12,722 nt of DNA from JAVBMO01 sp031552355 (GTDB lineage: Bacteria > Bacteroidota > Bacteroidia > Bacteroidales > P3), in contig JAVBMO010000178.1 in NCBI GenBank assembly GCA_031552355.1, positions 1 to 12,722 on the forward strand, written 5' to 3'. The position numbers and the translations under genes were made by a program. Shown here one piece after another: positions 7,469 to 12,722 of this stretch; within the stretch, counting starts at the first letter, position 1; every line of letters starts with the position of its first letter. The notes under the pieces were generated by a model that worked only from the letters and a program-made list of their open reading frames with translations, had not been told where the DNA came from and searched no databases.

Positions 7469-8422
7469 ATGAATAGACTTCGAATTATTTTTATGGGAAC
7501 ACCTGAATTTGCTATGGCTTCTTTGGATGCAATTCTTGAAGCCGGGCACCATGTTGTGGGAGTTGTTACCGCACCTGACAAACCGGCAGGCAGAGGAAAA
7601 AAAATATCAGAATCAGATGTAAAGCAGTATGCAAAGGCCAAAGGCCTGAACATTCTGCAGCCGACAAACCTGAAATCACCTGAATTTTTAAAAGAATTAG
7701 AACACCTACAAGCAGATTTGCAGATTGTGGTGGCATTTAGAATGTTGCCCAAAGAAGTTTGGAATATGCCGGCTTTAGGAACTTTCAATCTTCATGCTTC
7801 GTTGTTGCCGCAATACCGTGGTGCAGCACCTATCAATTGGGCTGTAATTAATGGCGAAACAGAAACCGGTGTTACCACTTTTCTTTTAAATGAAAAGATA
7901 GACGAAGGCAATATTTTGTTTTCAGAAAAAACAGCGATAAACCCCACAGAAACTGCCGGCGAACTACATGACCGTTTAATGAACATTGGCAAAAGCCTTG
8001 TGGTAAAAACTATTGATGCTTTGGTTTCGGGAACTGTAGAGCCTAAACCCCAACAAATGGATGGCGTCTCAAAAAATGCGCCCAAAATCTTCCGCGAAAC
8101 CTGCCAAATTGACTGGACTAAACCGGGGCAGGAAATTATAAATTTCATCCGTGGACTATCGCCCTATCCGGCGGCACACACCGAACTTTTATCCGAAAAC
8201 GGTGAAAATATCCATTTGAAAATCTATCGTGCAGAATTTGAAAAAGGCCATTTTTCTGAAAAAACAAAACAAATTTTTACTGATAATAAGAGTTTTTTCA
8301 AGGTTTTTGTACCCGATGGATGCGTAAAAATCACCGAATTACAGCAGAGTGGGAAAAAAAATATGAAAATCAACGAGTTCCTCATGGGATTTCCGCTATC
8401 TAAGTATAGACAATGCTTATAG
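7469..8422 (+). CDS. fmt: methionyl-tRNA formyltransferase
   Basis: Fmt formylates the methionine on initiator tRNA using 10-formyl-tetrahydrofolate, producing fMet-tRNA for translation start. At 317 residues it has the typical length. The N-terminus RLRIIFMGTPEFA is the Rossmann-type opening strand of the family; APDKPAGRGKK (35-45) is the conserved loop. The catalytic triad residues of the formyltransferase fold are visible: N107 and H109 in FNLHASLLP, and D145 in KIDEGNIL. SLLPQYRGAAPINW (111-124) is the signature. The C-terminal tRNA-binding domain (about 205-317) starts near IDWTKPGQEIINFIRGLSPYP. ATG 7469 is preferred over an in-frame TTG three codons earlier (7460). No deformylase gene is in the window. 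Confidence 0.97.
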   Translation: MNRLRIIFMGTPEFAMASLDAILEAGHHVVGVVTAPDKPAGRGKKISESDVKQYAKAKGLNILQPTNLKSPEFLKELEHLQADLQIVVAFRMLPKEVWNMPALGTFNLHASLLPQYRGAAPINWAVINGETETGVTTFLLNEKIDEGNILFSEKTAINPTETAGELHDRLMNIGKSLVVKTIDALVSGTVEPKPQQMDGVSKNAPKIFRETCQIDWTKPGQEIINFIRGLSPYPAAHTELLSENGENIHLKIYRAEFEKGHFSEKTKQIFTDNKSFFKVFVPDGCVKITELQQSGKKNMKINEFLMGFPLSKYRQCL

Positions 8423-8466
8423 GCAATTTCAGATTAAAAAAAGTAGACTGTAAATAAAAAATAAAT

Positions 8467-8478
8467 AAAAAATTTTTT
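8467..8478 (+). promoter_or_regulatory. A6T6 tract upstream of the HU promoter
   Basis: Six A followed by six T, inside a longer stretch of A-tracts that begins near 8454, ends six bases before the -33 box of the HU promoter. Such tracts bend DNA and can act as an UP-like element. This role is inferred from position only. Confidence 0.35.
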
Positions 8479-8484
8479 AGGTTT

Positions 8485-8518
8485 TTTGCTCTGTAACCAT
8501 TTATTTATCTATATTTGC
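8485..8518 (+). promoter_or_regulatory. Bacteroidota-type promoter of the HU gene
   Basis: TTTG at 8485-8488, a 21-base spacer, then TATATTTGC at 8510-8518, an exact TAnnTTTGY match. Transcription would begin near 8524, giving a leader of about 40 bases that is very rich in A. An open frame from the TTG at 8515 is not the real start, since that TTG is part of this element. Confidence 0.7.
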
Positions 8519-8562
8519 AACAGAGAATTAAAAAAAAATTATCAATCAAAAAAAAATCAGTC

Positions 8563-8826
8563 ATGAACAAAGCAGAATTAATTGATGCAATTGCAGCTGA
8601 ATCAGGTTTAACAAAAGTAGATTCAAGAAAAGCATTAGACGCTTTTATCGCCGCTACTACAGATGCAGTAAAAAAAGGTGATAAAGTTACTTTAGTTGGT
8701 TTCGGAACTTTCTCAGTAGTTAGCAAACAAGCTAGAAAAGGCCGCAACCCAAGAACCGGAGCTGAAATCAAAATTCCAGCTAAAAAAGTGGTTAAATTCA
8801 AAGCTGGTAGCGAATTGCAAGCTTAA
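8563..8826 (+). CDS. HU family DNA-binding protein
   Basis: An 87-residue small basic nucleoid protein; HU proteins are about 90 residues and act as dimers that bend DNA. The N-terminal helices (MNKAELIDAIAAESGL, then SRKALDAFIAATTDAV) are followed by KVTLVGFGTFSV (42-53) and the DNA-binding arm with RNPRTG (61-66), whose P63 is the intercalating proline position. The end, PAKKVVKFKAGSELQ, is typical. The ATG at 8563 gives the standard N-terminus. Codons are biased to a few choices such as GCT, GCA and AAA, as in strongly expressed genes. It has its own promoter and terminator and is monocistronic. HU and IHF subunits are hard to separate by eye, but the sequence looks like HU. Confidence 0.95.
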   Translation: MNKAELIDAIAAESGLTKVDSRKALDAFIAATTDAVKKGDKVTLVGFGTFSVVSKQARKGRNPRTGAEIKIPAKKVVKFKAGSELQA

Positions 8827-8847
8827 TTCCTTTTTTAAGAAATTAAT

Positions 8848-8880
8848 AAAAAAGGCTGCTCTTGGGCAGCCTTTTTTATT
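8848..8880 (+). terminator. symmetric terminator shared by the convergent HU and lipoprotein genes
   Basis: A perfect 12-base-pair stem, with six A leading into GGCTGC (8848-8859) and GCAGCC leading into six T (8866-8877), around the loop TCTTGG. The A-run on one side and T-run on the other make it a valid hairpin plus U-tract on both strands. It sits 21 bases after the HU stop and about 20 bases beyond the stop of the - strand gene at 8897, so it probably ends both transcripts. Confidence 0.9.
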
Positions 8881-8896
8881 TTAGTAAGAATTTGGT

Positions 8897-9766
8897 CTAT
8901 TTATTGGGCAATTCCTGCAAGAAATAACTTTCACGAACGCTCGACTTATAAGTAGATGTTTCTATGTCTTTTTTGTCAGAATCGAAAAAATAATAACTGC
9001 TGTTCCCCTGCATACGCGAATCCACATAATCGTTTACAAATTTTTCGATAAAAAGCGTTGCGCTTAATTTCCCCAATCCAAAAGCTGTGAAATAGACATC
9101 GTTAAGATTTATTTTTTTAACCGTATATTTCAACTGCGCGTTATTACCTTTGGAGTCAGGGCGTATTTGAGCCGATAATTTATCCACAACTTCAAAGTTC
9201 TTATAAAGCAATTTCCCTTTGCTTGTATCTTTTTCGTTGAATAAAAACCATCCGTTCAAACTAAAAGCATTCAACGGAACTTGTTCCTCGAAATATTCGC
9301 GCATATATTCGTCTTCGTAATTCACTGTTTTGGATACGGTGTATTCCTGCGCTTCCAATTGAACCACATTGATAGTGAAAATACGTCCCGAATCCGGTAC
9401 AGGCAAATCTTCCGGTGTAGGCACTACATACAATGGCATTCCTAGAAGGCTTAGATTGTACAAAAAATGTTCGTTGAATTGATTCAACATGACAGAATCG
9501 TTCAATGTTGGCAAAAATAAAGCGGTTTTTTCTTCCAAATATTTTTTTGAATCGTCGGGAAGGTCGGAAAATCCGGGTGTTTCGGCTGCTTTGCTGTTGG
9601 TATGCAAAATCTGGTGCGGCAAACAGACATATAATTTCTGATCCGGCGCATTTTTAGGCGATCCAAAAGAAGCTACATAGTTTGATGCCAAATCGTAGCC
9701 ACTGGTACAACTTGCCATCAAAAATGGCAAGAAAATCCAAATTAATTTATGCCAATTCCTTTTCAT
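8897..9766 (-). CDS. predicted lipoprotein of unknown function
   Basis: A 289-residue protein that I do not recognise. The N-terminus is a lipoprotein signal: positive residues K2, R3 and K7, a hydrophobic stretch LIWIFLPFLMA, and the acylated Cys at 20 in LMASC. The mature part is mixed alpha/beta, with acidic surface patches, a run of aromatic residues near the C-terminus (NSSYYFFDSD) and no internal membrane segment; it is probably periplasmic or attached to the outer membrane. Nothing suggests an enzyme active site. The ATG at 9764-9766 is chosen: the upstream TTG at 9785-9787 lies within the -7 promoter element and would place a poor extension before the signal peptide. It lies 54 bases downstream of parC on the same strand, but has its own candidate promoter and ends at the shared terminator. 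Confidence 0.8.
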   Translation of the reverse strand: MKRNWHKLIWIFLPFLMASCTSGYDLASNYVASFGSPKNAPDQKLYVCLPHQILHTNSKAAETPGFSDLPDDSKKYLEEKTALFLPTLNDSVMLNQFNEHFLYNLSLLGMPLYVVPTPEDLPVPDSGRIFTINVVQLEAQEYTVSKTVNYEDEYMREYFEEQVPLNAFSLNGWFLFNEKDTSKGKLLYKNFEVVDKLSAQIRPDSKGNNAQLKYTVKKINLNDVYFTAFGLGKLSATLFIEKFVNDYVDSRMQGNSSYYFFDSDKKDIETSTYKSSVRESYFLQELPNK

Positions 9767-9783
9767 AACAAACGTATTAATAA

Positions 9784-9816
9784 ACAAATTTACGAAAAAC
9801 GGATATATATTTCAAT
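9784..9816 (-). promoter_or_regulatory. Bacteroidota-type promoter of the - strand lipoprotein gene
   Basis: Read on the - strand: ATTG (9816-9813), a 20-base spacer, then TAAATTTGT (9792-9784), an exact TAnnTTTGY match with a one-mismatch -33 box. It fits completely in the 54-base gap between the parC stop and the lipoprotein ATG, and predicts a leader of about 11-12 bases. Confidence 0.6.
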
Positions 9817-9820
9817 GTTT

Positions 9821-12448
9821 TTAAAACAATTCACCTTGAATAACATCTGCCCCGGGGTCGAAAACCGAAGACGGAAAGTCGGGAAGCGTTTTTTCGCTTT
9901 CCTCAATTTCTTCTTCCACTTCCGGCTCATCTATCCAAAATAATTCTTTAACCACGTGGTTGCTCAGGCGTTTTCCTTTGGCTTTTTCGCCTTTCACGCC
10001 AATAAACTCCGTGATTTCGAACACTTCGTTATCCATTTTGCGGCTATTCAGTTTTTCATCGAAAGCCACTTCCAAACGAGGCATTTTAGCTTTGGAAATC
10101 AAAGACAAATGCGTTTCGGGATGTTCATCTAAAAAGTTATGTTTCTTGTCATCAACTTCCTCGATTGAGAAACGTTTTGCATAATATTTTTGCGTTTCGC
10201 CTTCAAAATAAATGGCCGAAATGACGGTTTCAGGTTTAAATTTTTCAATAAAAACCAAATCATTTTCAAAATGGTTCGAAAGGTCGAAATTATATAGTTT
10301 GTAAAAGCCTGATTTTGTGATGGTCAGAATTTTATCACTGCCTTTGAAATCGCCTAACAATTTACCACGGCCTTCCGTGTTTAGGCGGCTTACAGTTTCG
10401 TCGTACCATATTTTTCGTGCGCCCAAAGTGGAAACTCCTTCTCCTTTCAAAGTGATTTTCCTGACGGCATTGCGCGAAAGGATATTTCCCATGGAATTGC
10501 GCCCTTTGATACTTAATTCTGCAAAATCGAAATCGAAAGACAGTTTTTTCAATTTGGGTTTGGGTTTCAGAAAAACCGTAATGGTTTCGGCTTCGCCATT
10601 GGGGTTGGCCGTAAAATACAAAACCTTACTGCCTTTGGTACCTTTGGTCAGGTCGTAAACCTTGTCGCGGGTAATTCCCGAAATGGCAAAACGCTTGATC
10701 ATCACATTTCCAAAAGCGCCATCCTGATAAACCATATTGTAAGTCGTTCTTTCGTCGTTGCGTTTGAAAACATCAATATGGATAATGTTTTCGCCCACAA
10801 ATGTCTTTTCCTGAATTTTGGCTACAATAAATGTGCCATCGGCACGGAACGCAATAATATCGTCAATATCGGAACAATCGCAAACATATTCGTCTTTTTT
10901 GAGGCCAAAACCTGCAAAACCCTCTTTTCGGTTTACATACAATTTTTCGTTGGCCACGGCCACAGAAGTGGCTTCAATATTTTCAAAACTGCGGATTTCC
11001 GTTTTCCGCTCGCGGCCTTCACCGAATTTATTCTTTATCCGCTCAAAATAAGCAATGGCGTACTCTACCAAATGGTCAAGGTCGAATTTCACTTGCTTGA
11101 TATCGTCTTCAATGGCTGCCAAATTTTCGTTTACCTTGTCGGAATTGTATTTTGAAATCCGGTCGATAGGAATTTTCCGTAAACGTAGAATGTCTTCCAG
11201 TGTTACTTCGCGCAAAAGGTTTTTGGTAAAAGGTTTTAAACCTTTGTCAATGGTCGTGTTGATACTTTCGTCGGTGGTACATTTTTTAATGAGTTCGTAA
11301 ATTTCATTTTCAATAAAAATGCGTTCCAACGAAATCCAATGCCACTTTTCCTGCAATTCCTGCAATTCAATTTCCAATTCCAATTGCAAAAGGTCGAGGG
11401 TATTTTGGGTCGAAATTCTCAACATTTCGCTTACACCCAAAAACAAAGGCCTTTGTTTGCTGATGATACACGCATTGGGCGAAATGGAAACTTCGCAATC
11501 AGTGAATGCGTAAAGAGCGTCAATGGTTTGGTCGGGCGAAATTCCGGGTGACAAATGTACCAAAATTTCTACTTTTGCCGCCGTATTGTCGTCTATTTTC
11601 CGGATTTTTATTTTCCCTTTGTCGTTGGCCGTAAGAATGGAATCTATCAGGCTTGTAGTCGTGCATCCGAAAGGAATTTCTGTAATAACCAGCGTTTTTT
11701 TATCCAATTGTTGAATGCGAGCACGAACACGCACTTTGCCACCACGAAGCCCGTCATTGTATTTTGAAAAGTCGGCTAAACCGCCGGTCAAAAAATCGGG
11801 ATACAATTCAAATTCTTCCTCTTTCAGAATTTTGATAGAGGCATCAATCAATTCAAGAAAATTATGAGGTAGAATTTTGGAAGCCAAACCCACAGCAATC
11901 CCTTCGGCGCCCTGCGCCAAAAGCAAAGGGAATTTCATTGGCAGTGCAACGGGCTCTTTGTTACGTCCGTCGTACGACAATTTCCATTCCGTAGTTTTGG
12001 GGTTAAAAACCACATCCAATGCAAATTTCGACAAACGCGCTTCAATGTAACGAGGTGCAGCCGCACCGTCGCCAGTGTAAATATTTCCCCAGTTTCCTTG
12101 GCAATCTACCAACAAATCCTTTTGCCCAATCTGGACCAAGGCATCGCCGATAGACGCATCGCCGTGCGGATGGTATTTCATGGTATTTCCTATGATATTC
12201 GCCACTTTGTTGTAGCGCCCATCATCAATTTCCTTCATGGAATGCAAAATGCGCCGTTGAACAGGTTTCAAACCATCGGCAATTTCGGGAACGGCTCTTT
12301 CTAAAATTACATAAGAAGCATAGTCCAAAAACCAATTCTCGTACATGCCGCGCAACGAAATGGTAGTGCCGGAATGTTCTTGGGGAAGTTCGCTTTCGTT
12401 AATTTCCTCGTTATTAATATTTTCTTTTTCTTCTTCTATCTCGTCCAT
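9821..12448 (-). CDS. parC: DNA gyrase/topoisomerase IV subunit A (ParC-like)
   Basis: The DNA-cutting subunit of a type IIA topoisomerase, 875 residues. An acidic, low-complexity tail (1-25) precedes the winged-helix core: ADGLKPVQRRILHSM (57-71), the quinolone-pocket helix HPHGDASIGD (93-102) and the active-site Y134 with R133 in AAAPRYIEARL. IPFGCTTTSLIDSI (258-271) belongs to the tower. Helices near 355-370 and 440-475 form the dimer-gate coiled coil. A beta-pinwheel C-terminal domain follows (about 495-800), with no QRRGGRG GyrA box, which argues for topoisomerase IV rather than gyrase. The end is acidic again (EPEVEEEIEESEK). Bacteroidota carry a separate canonical GyrA, and this type is usually annotated ParC. 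The partner ParE is not in the window. No clear promoter was found in the 274 bases upstream; short repeats lie just before the start codon. Confidence 0.93.
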   Translation of the reverse strand: MDEIEEEKENINNEEINESELPQEHSGTTISLRGMYENWFLDYASYVILERAVPEIADGLKPVQRRILHSMKEIDDGRYNKVANIIGNTMKYHPHGDASIGDALVQIGQKDLLVDCQGNWGNIYTGDGAAAPRYIEARLSKFALDVVFNPKTTEWKLSYDGRNKEPVALPMKFPLLLAQGAEGIAVGLASKILPHNFLELIDASIKILKEEEFELYPDFLTGGLADFSKYNDGLRGGKVRVRARIQQLDKKTLVITEIPFGCTTTSLIDSILTANDKGKIKIRKIDDNTAAKVEILVHLSPGISPDQTIDALYAFTDCEVSISPNACIISKQRPLFLGVSEMLRISTQNTLDLLQLELEIELQELQEKWHWISLERIFIENEIYELIKKCTTDESINTTIDKGLKPFTKNLLREVTLEDILRLRKIPIDRISKYNSDKVNENLAAIEDDIKQVKFDLDHLVEYAIAYFERIKNKFGEGRERKTEIRSFENIEATSVAVANEKLYVNRKEGFAGFGLKKDEYVCDCSDIDDIIAFRADGTFIVAKIQEKTFVGENIIHIDVFKRNDERTTYNMVYQDGAFGNVMIKRFAISGITRDKVYDLTKGTKGSKVLYFTANPNGEAETITVFLKPKPKLKKLSFDFDFAELSIKGRNSMGNILSRNAVRKITLKGEGVSTLGARKIWYDETVSRLNTEGRGKLLGDFKGSDKILTITKSGFYKLYNFDLSNHFENDLVFIEKFKPETVISAIYFEGETQKYYAKRFSIEEVDDKKHNFLDEHPETHLSLISKAKMPRLEVAFDEKLNSRKMDNEVFEITEFIGVKGEKAKGKRLSNHVVKELFWIDEPEVEEEIEESEKTLPDFPSSVFDPGADVIQGELF

Positions 12449-12457
12449 CTTTTATTA

Positions 12458-12485
12458 ATTGAAAATTGAAAGTTGAGAATTGAAA
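12458..12485. repeat. four 7-base tandem units just upstream of parC
   Basis: ATTGAAA, ATTGAAA, GTTGAGA, ATTGAAA in tandem at 12458-12485. On the parC strand they read TTTCAAT-type units ending nine bases before the ATG, in the presumed mRNA leader. Strings of this kind are, as I recall, common between genes in Bacteroidota; their function is not known to me. Confidence 0.7.
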
Positions 12486-12637
12486 ATAAAAACATCTTCA
12501 ATTTCTTTCTTTCTGCCAAACTATGAGGGTTTTATAACAGTTTAAAATGTGACTTTACTTCTATACATTCGAACAGAGTATACCTAAATTAGGAATTGAA
12601 AGTCGGTTGCACGGATTTAATAAACAAAAGACATTTC

Positions 12638-12677
12638 CAAATCTTCAAATTTTCGATTGTTCAATCCTTCATTTTTA
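12638..12677. repeat. degenerate 8-base period repeat
   Basis: Five successive 8-base units each begin with C: CAAATCTT, CAAATTTT, CGATTGTT, CAATCCTT, CATTTTTA. The first four also end in TT. The regular period sets this block apart from plain AT-rich sequence. Confidence 0.5.
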
Positions 12678-12702
12678 ATTATTAATTGTTCATTATTAAT
12701 TG
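12678..12702. repeat. exact 11-base direct repeat, 14-base period
   Basis: ATTATTAATTG occurs at 12678-12688 and again at 12692-12702. The 10-base core TTATTAATTG occurs a third time at 12452-12461, next to the parC start, so related sequence lies at both ends of the gene-free region. Confidence 0.6.
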
Positions 12703-12722
12703 AAGTTGACTTTTATCGTACT

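Larger units (their letters stand above)
12449..12722. other. gene-free, AT-rich region upstream of parC
   Basis: No open frame longer than a few codons starts here on either strand, and there is no tRNA-like or terminator-like structure. The parC leader or promoter must lie in it or beyond the edge. The closest -7-like match on the parC strand is ATAGTTTGG near 12516-12524, which does not fit TAnnTTTG. The region carries three blocks of short degenerate repeats, listed separately, and an imperfect inverted repeat TATAC/GTATA around 12562-12582. Confidence 0.6.

Noticed and set aside
5862..8422. A functional repair or stress operon formed by pirin, tag and fmt
   Set aside because: The products share no pathway, the gaps are 96 and 41 bases, and fmt has its own candidate promoter; adjacency alone does not support joint function.
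10317..12304. Several + strand open frames of 60-125 codons within parC
   Set aside because: They lie opposite the fully conserved parC frame and have no family resemblance or promoter.
12562..12582. Operator-like inverted repeat TATAC/GTATA upstream of parC
   Set aside because: Only five outer pairs match and the centre is not symmetric; such matches are expected by chance in AT-rich sequence.
1..12722. A new multi-gene system, defence island, mobile element or CRISPR array
   Set aside because: All but two genes are recognised housekeeping genes with intact motifs; no recombinase, transposase, spacer array, toxin-antitoxin pair or shift in composition was seen.

Overview
The window is an ordinary housekeeping stretch of an AT-rich Bacteroidota chromosome, most likely from the order Bacteroidales. 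Three things point there: repeated promoters of the Bacteroidota sigma-ABfr type (TTTG, about 19-21 bases, TAnnTTTGY); A-rich leaders in place of Shine-Dalgarno sequences; and Bacteroidota-type proteins such as a GroES-like protein longer than canonical GroES, a ParC with an HPHGDASIGD motif, and a coiled-coil lipoprotein family. The order is an inference from remembered family resemblance.

Layout, left to right. Eight genes lie on the + strand: the 3' three quarters of uvrB (nucleotide excision repair, cut by the left edge), a coiled-coil lipoprotein, a GroES-family protein, alaS, a pirin, tag (3-methyladenine DNA glycosylase I), fmt (Met-tRNA formyltransferase) and an HU gene. Two genes on the - strand meet them head to head: an unrecognised lipoprotein (8897-9766) and, upstream of it, a ParC/GyrA-like type IIA topoisomerase A subunit (9821-12448). 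The last 274 bases hold no gene but carry three blocks of short degenerate AT-rich repeats.

Transcription units can be partly drawn. Clear hairpin terminators follow the first lipoprotein (2645-2680), alaS (5800-5840) and the HU gene (8848-8880). The last is symmetric and probably serves both convergent transcripts. Bacteroidota-type -7 elements precede the first lipoprotein, the GroES-like gene, fmt, HU and the - strand lipoprotein. The GroES-like gene and alaS have no terminator or promoter between them and are probably co-transcribed. Pirin, tag and fmt are loosely spaced and tag and fmt may also be read through from upstream.

Functionally the genes are a mix: DNA repair (uvrB, tag), translation (alaS, fmt), chromosome structure and topology (hup, parC), folding (GroES-like) and envelope (two lipoproteins). 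I see no integrase, transposase, CRISPR array, toxin-antitoxin pair, defence locus or biosynthetic cluster, and no convincing sign of a new multi-gene system. The points most worth a second look are the unpaired GroES-like protein, the alanine in the quinolone pocket of ParC, the two envelope lipoproteins, and the repeats upstream of parC.
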